NCBI GenBank assembly: GCA_021813745.1
Contig: JAKAJO010000022.1
Span: 62,001-126,000, forward strand
Reading direction: 5' to 3'
Length of the DNA stretch: 64,000 nt
Origin: Acidobacteriota bacterium
GTDB taxonomy: Bacteria > Acidobacteriota > Terriglobia > Terriglobales > Acidobacteriaceae
Shown one piece after another: positions 21,546-30,622 of this stretch. A model generated the notes under the pieces. It ran no database searches. It saw nothing but the letters and a program-made list of their open reading frames with translations, and was not told the DNA's origin. The position numbers were made by a program, and so were the translations under genes. Within the stretch, counting starts at the first letter, position 1; each line of letters opens with the position of its first letter.

Positions 21546-21646
21546 TGCACTCTATTTTAATCAGTTACTCCGGTCAGTCCCCGGTGTCGCTTTGATGTAT
21601 CGCAACGAAATCCCCGTCGTATCATCTAAGACGACAGGAGGAATGA

Positions 21647-21856
21647 ATGGCGGAGTTCACACTGAGAATAGATGGCATGCATTGCGGCTCCTGCGTTCGT
21701 CGAGTCACGCAGGTGCTAACCGCAACCGAAGGAGTCCAGGTACAGGAAGTTCGAATTGGAGCAGCACGACTCAGCTCGGCAGCAGAACCTGCGCCAGTAG
21801 AACTCGCGATAGCTGCACTGAGCAAGGCTGGGTATCCAGCGCATTTGGAGAAATAG
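21647..21856 (+). CDS. copZ: Heavy-metal-associated domain protein, copper chaperone type
   Basis: This 69-residue single HMA-domain protein has the metal loop GMHCGSCVRRV (Cys13 and Cys16), the beta-alpha-beta-beta-alpha-beta order and the final ALSKAGYPAHLEK typical of CopZ. It would carry Cu(I) to the ATPase encoded eight bases downstream. ATG 21647 has AGGAGG four to ten bases upstream. The adjoining ATPase has its own HMA domain, so the pair contains two metal-binding modules. No copper-responsive regulator gene is adjacent. Confidence 0.85.
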   Translation: MAEFTLRIDGMHCGSCVRRVTQVLTATEGVQVQEVRIGAARLSSAAEPAPVELAIAALSKAGYPAHLEK

Positions 21857-21864
21857 TAAAGCGC

Positions 21865-24135
21865 ATGCCCACCCAAAATTCCGAGACATTGGAACTGCCT
21901 GTGTTGGGCATGAGTTGTGCGGCCTGTCAGCATCATGTCCAGGAAGCGCTTGAAGCGACTGTCGGCGTCGAATCAGCTCGCGTCGATTTAATGGCTCATC
22001 GTGCAAATATCGTATACGACCCGGACATAGCTTCTCCCGATGGATTGGTTCAAGCGATTCGCTCCGCTGGCTACGATGCAGTCCTTCCTCGTGAAGGAGA
22101 TCAGAATACTTCGCAGGCAGAGTCTTTGCCTCTCTCTAATGAGCGGAAGGCATATGCGACGTTGATCGGCGGTACCGCAGCGATGATCCTTGGGATGCCA
22201 CTGGGGACGCATTCTGGTTCGGCTGATCACTGGATGATGCGGCTTTTGCCCATCCTCTACAGCATGCCGCAAAGTCTTCTGCGCTGGTCGCTCTTTCTAC
22301 TTACATTGATACTTCTTATCTGGGCTGGGCGCGCCATTTATTTGAGTGCTTTGCGTGGACTACGCCACGGTGCAACCAATATGAACACGCTGGTTAGCCT
22401 CGGAACCGGTGTGGCATTCCTCTATTCCACTTATTCGACGGTCTTCCCGGCTCCAGGGCGAGAGGTCTACTTCGATGCGGTTCTGCTGATTATTGGATTC
22501 CTCTTGCTTGGTAAGGTATTGGAAGCAAGAGCAAAGAAACGCGCCCTGGCCGCGCTGGATTCTCTGAGCAGGTTGCGCCCTGTGACTGCGCGAAAAGTGG
22601 AAAATGGTGTGGAGACCATGGTTCCGCTTGAAGAGGTTCGCATCGGCGATATGGTCCACGTTCTTCCCGGAGAGCGATTCCCTGTCGACGCCGAGATTGT
22701 AGATGGGCGCACGACCGTCAATGAGTCCATGCTGACAGGTGAGTCAACGCCACAACTTCGCGAGGCAGGCGGACGAGTTCTTGCTGGATCACTCAACTAT
22801 GACGGAGCGGTGCTTTGCCGAGCACAGTCACTCGGAGAATCAACAGTGCTCGCGCAAATTACCCGGATGGTTGCACAGGCACAGTCATCACGCGCCCCCA
22901 TGGAGAGGCTGGCCGATCGCGCCAGTTCGATCTTCGTCCCGGTGGTTCTGACTATCGCTGCTGTTACCTTCACCATCTGGATGCTCGCGAGCCATTCACT
23001 TGAAATGGCCATTGCGAACACAGTCGCAGTTCTCGTAATTGCCTGTCCTTGCGCGATGGGACTAGCCGTTCCGGCAGCCCTAACTGTCGCAGTTGGGAGA
23101 GGTGCACAACTTGGGGTTCTCTTCAAGGGCGGAGAGGCTCTTGAGCGGCTCGCTCATGTGGACCTGATCGTTCTCGACAAAACTGGCACTTTGACTGTTG
23201 GGCATCCCACCTTGACTGCCATTCGGCCGTACATCGGCTATGACGAAAATGAACTCTTGCGCATGGCTGCAGCAGCGGAGGAGAAATCTAATCATCCGTT
23301 AGCGCACGCTATCGTGGATGCAGCAAAGGCCCGCGGATTGTTTTGGCTGCCCGCTGACAACGTGCAAGTGGTTCCTGGACGCGGAATCCGCGCGCGAGTA
23401 GAAGGCTATAGCTGTCTTCTGGGCAATGATGAGTTTCTGCGGGAATCTTCATTGCGGACGACTGATGGGATTCCACCAGCTAAAGCCGGCATTACACGAC
23501 TTTGGATGGTGTTGGATGAGATGACGGTGGGCTGCTTTGATACTCGGGATGCACTGCGGGAAGATTCGGTCTCTGCGGTTGCCACCCTGCGTGCATTAGG
23601 TCTACGGGTCATGATGCTCACGGGAGATTCAGCTGCTGCGGCCGCTCCAATCGCAAACCAAGTTGGAATCGCAGAAGTGGAAGCTGGTCTGGACCCTCTT
23701 GGAAAGCTCGCGCGAATCCGCAATTTGCAGGAGACTGGTCTTCGGGTTGCAATGGTCGGGGACGGCATTAATGACGCTGGCGCCCTCGCTCAGGCTGATG
23801 CCGGAATTGCAATGGGTACTGGCGCAGATCTTGCCCAGGAGGCCGGTGATGTTCTCTTGCTGCGGCCTTTACCTTCGTCCATCGCCGCATCTCTGCAGTT
23901 AGCGCGTGAAACCTTGGCAGTGATGCGACAGAACCTTCTTTGGGCAGTGGGTTATAACATGCTCGGTATTCCACTCGCGGCAGGACTTTTTTATCCGCAG
24001 TTTCACCTTATGCTGAGCCCTTGGGTTGCAGCAGCAGCAATGGCTATGAGTTCCGTGAGCGTTCTCTCCAACAGTCTTCGACTTCGAAAGTGGCAATCCG
24101 CTAGCCCTAAGCTGAGTCAGATCGCGCTAAACTGA
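21865..24135 (+). CDS. copA: Copper-exporting P1B-type ATPase
   Basis: This 756-residue inner-membrane pump drives Cu(I) out of the cytoplasm. In order it has an N-terminal HMA domain (GMSCAACQHH, residues about 15-24), paired helices from about residue 105, the actuator LTGES, the ion-binding IACPCAMGLAVPA, the phosphorylated Asp in VLDKTGTLT, the SNHPLAHAIVD motif of P1B pumps, and the hinge AMVGDGINDAGALAQAD. The last helix carries MAMSSVSVLSNSLRLRKW, the MxxSS element that selects Cu(I). ATG 21865 follows copZ by eight bases; longer upstream starts would overlap copZ. The lptFG gene follows after 14 bp. Confidence 0.95.
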   Translation: MPTQNSETLELPVLGMSCAACQHHVQEALEATVGVESARVDLMAHRANIVYDPDIASPDGLVQAIRSAGYDAVLPREGDQNTSQAESLPLSNERKAYATLIGGTAAMILGMPLGTHSGSADHWMMRLLPILYSMPQSLLRWSLFLLTLILLIWAGRAIYLSALRGLRHGATNMNTLVSLGTGVAFLYSTYSTVFPAPGREVYFDAVLLIIGFLLLGKVLEARAKKRALAALDSLSRLRPVTARKVENGVETMVPLEEVRIGDMVHVLPGERFPVDAEIVDGRTTVNESMLTGESTPQLREAGGRVLAGSLNYDGAVLCRAQSLGESTVLAQITRMVAQAQSSRAPMERLADRASSIFVPVVLTIAAVTFTIWMLASHSLEMAIANTVAVLVIACPCAMGLAVPAALTVAVGRGAQLGVLFKGGEALERLAHVDLIVLDKTGTLTVGHPTLTAIRPYIGYDENELLRMAAAAEEKSNHPLAHAIVDAAKARGLFWLPADNVQVVPGRGIRARVEGYSCLLGNDEFLRESSLRTTDGIPPAKAGITRLWMVLDEMTVGCFDTRDALREDSVSAVATLRALGLRVMMLTGDSAAAAAPIANQVGIAEVEAGLDPLGKLARIRNLQETGLRVAMVGDGINDAGALAQADAGIAMGTGADLAQEAGDVLLLRPLPSSIAASLQLARETLAVMRQNLLWAVGYNMLGIPLAAGLFYPQFHLMLSPWVAAAAMAMSSVSVLSNSLRLRKWQSASPKLSQIALN

Positions 24136-24149
24136 CTGAAGGCCATCGC

Positions 24150-26495
24150 GTGCGCATACTCACCCGCTACATCCTTGGCGAAATCCTCTCGCACACCGTG
24201 ATCGGGTGTGCGCTTTTTACGTTCATTTTGTTCATGCGCGACCTTCCCCACATTCTTGAAATGATGGTCCGCAATAGCTCTACGTTCACGAATGTGCTGG
24301 AAATCTTTCTCTTTACGCTGCCAAACACATTCCGAGTGACAATCCCTATGGCGGTATTGGTCGGCATTCTTCTCGGTCTCAGTCGATTGGCAGCCGACAG
24401 TGAAGTGATCGCCATGCGGGCATCCGGCCTAGGGGTGGGTTACTTCGTTAGGGTTGCGTCGATTGTCGCGGGCGCTGGAACTGTTCTAGGCCTCTTAAAT
24501 TCCATTTATGTAACTCCGCGCGCAAATCAAGCGATTCTAGAGATGCAGCAATCGCTCGCGACATCTCAGGCCTCGTATGAAATCCAGCCTCGCGTCTTCT
24601 ACGAAGATTTCAGAAACCGAGTGCTCTATGTGCAAGATGTGCGCGGCGGCACGGGAGCGGCAAATTGGCGTGAAGTCTTCATGGCCAACGTCGCTGATCC
24701 AACTACGCCGCTTATCACCACCGCCGCGTCAGCGACCGTCGTCAATGACTCTCCTCAGGAATTGCTGATGCGCCTGCGGGACGGTGCAGAGCACCAGACA
24801 GTCTTTGGCAGGCCAGAGCAGTACAACATTTCGACCTTTAGCACCACGGATCTACCCTTGACCCTGAATCCGCAAAGCAACATACGGCTTGGGAGACTCG
24901 ATACGTCGATCTACGCGATGCCAATGGCAACGCTGAAGCAACACGGGAGGGGCAAGGATGCCAATCGCTTTCTCATCGAATGGCATTCACGATTTGCATA
25001 TCCGACTGCCTGCATTGTGTTAATGCTGGTTGGCGTTCCTCTCGGCGTCACGTCACGACGCGGCGGCAAGAGCTCCGGCCTAGTCTTCACTCTCTTGTTG
25101 GTTCTCCTCTATTACGTACTTTCCTATACAGGCATTGCCCTGAGCAAACAGAATCGTCTATCCCCATTCCTTGGAGTCTGGCTCGCTAATATTTCCTTCG
25201 CCGGGGTTGGAACTTTCTTATTGTGGGAGATGGCAAATGGGGGTCGCGTTCTTAATGCGATTGCTACCTGGGCGCTGGGCATTTCTACAAAAGAGTCCGT
25301 CGCGCTCGAAACTCACAAATGGCCTCTCCGTTTTCTGCATCGTTTTCGCACTGCGAAATCACATCAAAAAGGACAAAGCGCATTTCCGCGTCTTCTGGAT
25401 TCATATGTCATTCGCGAGTTCCTGGGCGTATTCTCGCTCGTTCTAAGTACCTTCGTTCTATTGATGCTCGTATTTACATTCTTTGAGCTCGTCGGAGATA
25501 TCCTCCGCAATCACATCCGCCTTGAGACTGTAGGCGCTTACTTGATCAATCTGACGCCGAGCATGCTTTATCAGATTGCGCCCCTGGCTGTCTTGATTGG
25601 CGTTCTGGTTACCTTCGGCGTTCTGAACCGCAATAGCGAAATCATCGCGATGAAGGCAACCGGCATAAGCATCTACAGACTCGTAGTTCCAATCGTTTCG
25701 ATTGCTGCGATCTTGGCTGCTTGCCTCTATCTGTTTGATCAGTTTTATCTGCCGCAAGCAAATCGCCGGCAGGAGGCGCTTCGAAACACGATCAAAGGGA
25801 GACCGCCACAAACTTTCCTTCACCCCGAGCAGACGTGGATCTTCGGGGAAACTCCGGCCGGGCAGCCAAGTCAGATTTTCTATTATCAATTTTTTGACCG
25901 TGACCGAAATGAATTCGCCAATCTATCGGTCTTCGAAGTAGATCCAGCGACCTTTTCGTTAACGCGCCGTATCTTTGCGGCACGTGCATTTTGGAATGCT
26001 GATACAAGTTCATGGGTTTTTCAAAATGGCTGGAAGAGAGACTTTCATGGGGCAGAAGTAACTGAAGGCAGTTATCAGGAATTCAAGGAGCGGACCTTTG
26101 CAGAAATCACAGAGAGACCGAATTATTTTACAAAGGAAAGCCTCCAGTCTCAGGAGATGAATTTCGCACAGTTGAGTCACTATATCCAAGATCTTCGCCA
26201 GAGTGGATTTGACACGATGCGATTACGAGTAGCGCTTTGGCACAAGATTGCATATCCGCTGGTTACAGTAATTATGTCCATCCTTGCCATTCCCTTCGCG
26301 CTTTCGATGGGGAAGCGCGGATCCCTCACCGGTGTCGCGGTTGCAATTCTTCTGGCATTGGCATATTGGATCGTAGACGGCCTGTTCGGCGCGATGGGGA
26401 GCGTTAACGACATGCCCGCAATCGTGGCTGCATGGGCCCCGGATATCCTCTTCGCTCTTACGGGAGGATACCTCCTCCTTCGAACCTCAACGTAG
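24150..26495 (+). CDS. Fused LptF-LptG lipopolysaccharide transport permease
   Basis: This 781-residue protein contains two complete YjgP/YjgQ permease units end to end. The first half (about 1-395) starts with MRILTRYILGEILSHTVIGC and has three helices, a periplasmic beta-jellyroll region (about 125-265), then three helices. The second half (about 410-781) repeats this from LLDSYVIREFLGVFSLVLST, with its jellyroll at about 565-690 and helices to the end. LptF and LptG are normally separate and pair with the ATPase LptB to extract LPS towards LptC/A/D. A fusion fixes the 1:1 ratio. Start GTG 24150 has GAAGG seven bases upstream. No lptB is adjacent; an MsbA-like ABC exporter follows. Confidence 0.9.
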   Translation: MRILTRYILGEILSHTVIGCALFTFILFMRDLPHILEMMVRNSSTFTNVLEIFLFTLPNTFRVTIPMAVLVGILLGLSRLAADSEVIAMRASGLGVGYFVRVASIVAGAGTVLGLLNSIYVTPRANQAILEMQQSLATSQASYEIQPRVFYEDFRNRVLYVQDVRGGTGAANWREVFMANVADPTTPLITTAASATVVNDSPQELLMRLRDGAEHQTVFGRPEQYNISTFSTTDLPLTLNPQSNIRLGRLDTSIYAMPMATLKQHGRGKDANRFLIEWHSRFAYPTACIVLMLVGVPLGVTSRRGGKSSGLVFTLLLVLLYYVLSYTGIALSKQNRLSPFLGVWLANISFAGVGTFLLWEMANGGRVLNAIATWALGISTKESVALETHKWPLRFLHRFRTAKSHQKGQSAFPRLLDSYVIREFLGVFSLVLSTFVLLMLVFTFFELVGDILRNHIRLETVGAYLINLTPSMLYQIAPLAVLIGVLVTFGVLNRNSEIIAMKATGISIYRLVVPIVSIAAILAACLYLFDQFYLPQANRRQEALRNTIKGRPPQTFLHPEQTWIFGETPAGQPSQIFYYQFFDRDRNEFANLSVFEVDPATFSLTRRIFAARAFWNADTSSWVFQNGWKRDFHGAEVTEGSYQEFKERTFAEITERPNYFTKESLQSQEMNFAQLSHYIQDLRQSGFDTMRLRVALWHKIAYPLVTVIMSILAIPFALSMGKRGSLTGVAVAILLALAYWIVDGLFGAMGSVNDMPAIVAAWAPDILFALTGGYLLLRTST

Positions 26496-26556
26496 CTCTC
26501 AGCTGTTGGAAGAATGATAAACCGGCAAGACTTCCGAACCCTCGTACAATAGTGAT

Positions 26557-28308
26557 ATGCTGCGCGACCTCGCTCCCCTCTTCAGCTATATGCGGCGGTA
26601 CCGTTTGGGTTATGCATTGGGCATCGCTTGTGTTGTATGCACCAATGCGGTCTGGATTCTTTTTCCCAGGGTCCTGCAGGCAGCCATCGATGACTTGGAT
26701 CGCGGCGTGAGCCGCGCCATGATTTTCAAGTTCGCAGGCTTACTCGTCGCGATTTCCCTTATCAAGGGAATTTTTCTCTATTCCCAGCGTTGGGTCTTAA
26801 TTGGCATCTCGCGCAAGATTGAGTTCGATCTGCGCAACGATCTATTCCGCAAACTTGAATCGCAGGACTCAGCCTTTTATCGCCGCTTTCGAACCGGCGA
26901 TATCATGGCGCGCATGACAAATGACTTGAACGCGGTGCGCATGCTTCTGGGCCCCGCCCTCATGTACAGTGCCAATACGATCTTTTTCACTGTCGGTGCT
27001 CTCTTCTTTCTGCTTCGCATCAGTCCATTCCTGACACTTGTCGCATGGGCGCCAATGCCTTTAGCCAGTATCCTGGTCCAATACTTTGGCCGAAAGATTC
27101 ACGACAGATTCGAGAAGATTCAAGAGAGCTTTTCTGACATCTCTTCTCAGGCCCAAGAAAACTACTCTGGGGCTAGGCTTGTCAGAGCGTTTGCGCGCGA
27201 ACATTCCCAAATAGGAGAGTTTGAAAGACTCAATCTCCGCTATATCGCGCGCGCTCAGCGCCTTGTGCAGTTGATGGGTATGCTATGGCCAACGCTGGAG
27301 TTTGTTCTTGGTATCTCCATGGTCATTACCCTTCTAGTGGGTGGCCATTTGGTCATCAGTCATCAAATCACCCCAGGTCAGTTTGTTGCATTTAATACCT
27401 ACATGATTCTCCTGATCTGGCCCATTATTGCAGTGGGGTGGGTGATCAATTTGTTCCAGCGAGGCACTGCGTCAGTGAAGCGAATCGATGAACTGCTCCG
27501 TGCAGTTCCTCTAATTGATGACAGTCATGCTGATACCACAATCGATCCAGAAACAGTCCTGCAAGGCGAGATCGAATTCCGACACCTTAGCTTCAAGTAT
27601 GACCACACAGAGGTCCTACATGACATATCGCTTCGAATTCCAGCCGGATCGAGTCTTGCAATCGTCGGGCCCACAGGGTGCGGCAAGTCGACTCTTGTCA
27701 GTCTGCTCACAAGAACTCATGAAGCACCGGACAACACCCTCTTTATTGACAACCGGCCTATTCGCGCGTATCCCCTTGCAGTACTTCGACGCAACATCGG
27801 GGTTGTGCCCCAGGAAACGTTTCTCTTCAGTGAGACAATTCGCGAAAACATCGCGTTTGGCGCACCTGATGCTACGGACCAAGATCTTTCTCAGGCAATA
27901 GAAGCAGCCCACATCCGCAGGGAATTTCTCGAGTTCCCTCAAGGACTTGAAACTGTCGTTGGGGAGCGTGGAGTCACGCTCTCAGGTGGTCAAAAGCAAC
28001 GCTCCGCGATCGCGCGAGCACTACTAAAACATCCGGCAGTCCTCATTCTCGATGACGCACTTGCGAGCGTGGATACTTTTACGGAAGAGCAGATTCTGAA
28101 TGGCTTGAGAGATTTCACACAGGCCACAACCAGTATTCTCATCTCACATCGCGTATCGACGGTGAGAGGTGCAGATCAGATCGTTGTTCTTGACCATGGA
28201 CGGATTGTGGAAGCGGGAAATCACGAGGAACTCATTGCCCTCGATGGTTACTATGCGAGCCTGCATCAGAAACAGCAACTTGAAGAGGAACTGACCGTTA
28301 CGAGTTAG
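26557..28308 (+). CDS. ABC exporter, fused permease and ATPase (MsbA-like)
   Basis: This 583-residue half-transporter works as a homodimer in the inner membrane. Residues about 1-310 form the six-helix exporter domain. The ATPase has Walker A VGPTGCGKSTLV (about 367-378), Q loop GVVPQETFLFS, signature LSGGQKQRSAIARALL, Walker B VLILDDALASVD and the H-loop ISHRVST. Its closest broad group is the multidrug and lipid A exporters. Location after the LPS permease fusion suggests lipid or LPS precursor flipping, but YheI-like multidrug export is equally possible from sequence. It is convergent with fliS, with four bases between. Confidence 0.9.
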   Translation: MLRDLAPLFSYMRRYRLGYALGIACVVCTNAVWILFPRVLQAAIDDLDRGVSRAMIFKFAGLLVAISLIKGIFLYSQRWVLIGISRKIEFDLRNDLFRKLESQDSAFYRRFRTGDIMARMTNDLNAVRMLLGPALMYSANTIFFTVGALFFLLRISPFLTLVAWAPMPLASILVQYFGRKIHDRFEKIQESFSDISSQAQENYSGARLVRAFAREHSQIGEFERLNLRYIARAQRLVQLMGMLWPTLEFVLGISMVITLLVGGHLVISHQITPGQFVAFNTYMILLIWPIIAVGWVINLFQRGTASVKRIDELLRAVPLIDDSHADTTIDPETVLQGEIEFRHLSFKYDHTEVLHDISLRIPAGSSLAIVGPTGCGKSTLVSLLTRTHEAPDNTLFIDNRPIRAYPLAVLRRNIGVVPQETFLFSETIRENIAFGAPDATDQDLSQAIEAAHIRREFLEFPQGLETVVGERGVTLSGGQKQRSAIARALLKHPAVLILDDALASVDTFTEEQILNGLRDFTQATTSILISHRVSTVRGADQIVVLDHGRIVEAGNHEELIALDGYYASLHQKQQLEEELTVTS

Positions 28309-28312
28309 TCGA

Positions 28313-28783
28313 TTACGCCTCCCAGAGGATACTGGGGGGGACCTGTCTCAGCACTTCATCGCCACGTGCAGAATTAAGGCCAGCCGCTCGTGTCGGTAAC
28401 GAAAAGTGAGATGCATCTGAAACACTGCGCGACTCCACTGCAACCCGTTTCCATGCGTCCCTGACGGTACGGATGCAATCAATAGCGTGCTCAAACTTCT
28501 GTCGCGACGCGCTATGCGATGCCTGCAAGATCGTTGCAAATATCGCAATGTAGAATTCGCTAAGCGCTTTGGCGGGGCGCCCCCCAATATCCATGCGCAG
28601 CCGCGCCTGCAAATGAATGATTATGTCCAGTGCCCGCTTCACCGCAGCCCGGCGCGATTCCATGTCGCTCCGATCTGTTGCTTCTGCAGCAGCGTAGAGA
28701 AATCGGATCATGCCGTCGTAAAGAGCGATCACGAGGTCCACCGCAGAAGCTCCCTCCAGACAGTGTTGCTGATAGTCGATCAT
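28313..28783 (-). CDS. fliS: Flagellar export chaperone FliS
   Basis: This 156-residue helical protein binds the C terminus of flagellin in the cytoplasm and stops early polymerisation. Family features are the start YQQHCLEGASAVDLVIALYDGMIRFL, with the conserved LYDG, and the helix VKRALDIIIHLQARLRMDIGG. The C-terminal 40 residues (SRSVSDASHFSL...) exceed the typical length of 125-135 and appear disordered. It is the last gene of the flagellin-fliD-fliS order on the minus strand, 10 bp after fliD. Confidence 0.9.
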   Translation of the reverse strand: MIDYQQHCLEGASAVDLVIALYDGMIRFLYAAAEATDRSDMESRRAAVKRALDIIIHLQARLRMDIGGRPAKALSEFYIAIFATILQASHSASRQKFEHAIDCIRTVRDAWKRVAVESRSVSDASHFSLPTRAAGLNSARGDEVLRQVPPSILWEA

Positions 28784-28793
28784 ATGATCCCCT

Positions 28794-30473
28794 TCATCCG
28801 TTGGGGTTTTGGTTATAACCCGTCATCGCCGAGTAGATCTCATTAATGCCTTGAAGTTGCGAAGGTAGAGACTGCAGGATTTCGTTGGCGCTGTTCAGTT
28901 CTGCGGTGAGACTCTTCTGCTGGGAAGAGATCAGTGTATCTTCACGAGCCAGATCGGCATTGAGAGTCGACTCGACGAGATTGTTCGCATTCTGAGCCAG
29001 CTTGAGAATTCCACTTGCGTAACCTGCCCCAGAATTCTCCAGCATGTTTGAAAAGTTCATCCCCCAACTGTCCGCATTCTGGAAGAAGCCGACGACGCCA
29101 TCGAAATCCGTGTTCAGCAAAGAATCGAGCGAATTAGCGTCCAGCGTTAGCGATCCGTCATTGTTCACGCTGATCCCCAGGGCGGTGAGAGATGAAATAT
29201 CGGATGAATTTGCGTTGTAGTTCAATGCGGTACTTGTGGAATTATCCGTAATTGCCGACGTCACAGTCAGGCTACCCGACGATCCGGCTGTTCCCGAAAC
29301 GAGAACCAAGCGGGATCCCGTGCTATCGCTCACAACGCTTGCTGAAACTCCCATATCCGCCCCATTGATTGCTGAAGAGAGGCCAGAAAGCGTATTGTCC
29401 GTCGTGTTCAGCGTAATGGTATGAGCTGTGCCGGTGCCCACCTGGATTGTCACGGAACCGGAAAGCGTATCTCCGGCATTCGCGATCGGGCCCAGATAGC
29501 CGCTTGGATTCTGCACGTTGAGTCCGCCAAGAAGTTCCTGCTGCAGCAACGAGAGGGTTGGTGAACCAAAGAGTGGTTCGGGGGTTCCGGAACTGGTGGT
29601 GCTATGTTGCGTGTTGATCGCGCTGATGAGGGAGTTGTAATCAAAGACCATCGTTGAAACTGCACTTTCGACGCCGGTGTTGTAGTTGCCAATGACAACT
29701 TGAACCGGAGAACCAACTGTGCTGGTACTGAGCAGTTGAAAGGTCACCCCGGGGATCAGATTCGATACGGTGTTGGAAGCGCTGGCAAGCGTCACTCCAT
29801 CAACAACCAGTGAGGCATCTGAGCCGGTCACCGTCGAGGTATATGTCAGAGCTGCGTTGGAATTGCTGGTATCGACGATCGAGTTCGAGCTGATCGTGAC
29901 ATTCCCGTTTGCCCCTGAGGTATTGGAGACGATGCTGAGACGTGACCCGGTCGAGTCGGTCAAGACACTTGCCGTGACGCCTGCACCCGAGGCATTAATG
30001 GCAGTGGCCAGGCCGGCAAGCGTGTTGTTCGATGTCCCCAGCGTGATCGTTTCCGCGGCCCCGCTCCCGACCTGAATCGTAATTGCACCGGAAAGAACGT
30101 CACTGGCATTGCTAATCGCAGTCAGATATCCACTTGCAGTCTGCGCAAGACTATTCACTGAGATGGTGTGCGTTCCGGCTGTTGCAGAGGAGGAGGCCGA
30201 CGTGAGCTCCAGAACATTCGTGTTGGAACTCGAGCCAGTCTTTTGTGCAAGTACACCTTGAAAATCTGTGAGCGTGCTTAGAGCACTCGAAAGACTGGAA
30301 TACATCGTACCAAGACTCGAAAGCACAGTGTCCTGGCTCTGCAACGAGGCCAACTGATTCTTCCAGGGTGTCTCAACGTTCTGCAGATTGCTAACAATAG
30401 TGGCAACCGTGGCGCTGACGTCAAAGCCGGCTCCGCTGGTGGGAGAGCCAAAGCTCAGTCCTACTGTCCCCAT
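28794..30473 (-). CDS. fliD: Flagellar cap protein FliD (hook-associated protein 2)
   Basis: This secreted protein caps the filament and guides flagellin insertion. The N-terminal FliD domain is seen in GAGFDVSATVATIVSNLQNV and the coiled region LASLQSQDTVLSSLGTMYSS; the C-terminal domain includes LGISVNNDGSLTLDANSLDS and the final helices ending in IYSAMTGYNQNPNG. The 559-residue length is above many homologues because a flagellin-hook-IN block of about 80 residues appears twice, at about 116-196 and 326-406, with closely matching sequence. Like flagellin it has no signal peptide and leaves through the type III export apparatus. fliS follows after 10 bp. Confidence 0.93.
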   Translation of the reverse strand: MGTVGLSFGSPTSGAGFDVSATVATIVSNLQNVETPWKNQLASLQSQDTVLSSLGTMYSSLSSALSTLTDFQGVLAQKTGSSSNTNVLELTSASSSATAGTHTISVNSLAQTASGYLTAISNASDVLSGAITIQVGSGAAETITLGTSNNTLAGLATAINASGAGVTASVLTDSTGSRLSIVSNTSGANGNVTISSNSIVDTSNSNAALTYTSTVTGSDASLVVDGVTLASASNTVSNLIPGVTFQLLSTSTVGSPVQVVIGNYNTGVESAVSTMVFDYNSLISAINTQHSTTSSGTPEPLFGSPTLSLLQQELLGGLNVQNPSGYLGPIANAGDTLSGSVTIQVGTGTAHTITLNTTDNTLSGLSSAINGADMGVSASVVSDSTGSRLVLVSGTAGSSGSLTVTSAITDNSTSTALNYNANSSDISSLTALGISVNNDGSLTLDANSLDSLLNTDFDGVVGFFQNADSWGMNFSNMLENSGAGYASGILKLAQNANNLVESTLNADLAREDTLISSQQKSLTAELNSANEILQSLPSQLQGINEIYSAMTGYNQNPNG

Positions 30474-30577
30474 GCATCCCTCCCTTGAATGCGGCCTGCA
30501 GCCTGCATGCCGATCACAGCCTGCGCGGATTAGAAGGTTCTCATTACTCAGATCGTACGTTTTAAGTCAAGGGTTGA

Positions 30578-30599
30578 AGGGCGCCTATGCAGACGCCCT
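30578..30599 (-). terminator. Hairpin downstream of flagellin
   Basis: AGGGCG at 30578-30583 pairs with CGCCCT at 30594-30599. It lies 24 bp past the flagellin stop codon on the minus strand. A T run is lacking, so it is a weak terminator candidate that may let some transcription into fliD. Confidence 0.4.
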
Positions 30600-30622
30600 C
30601 CAAGAGTTGAGTTGGTGCTGGA

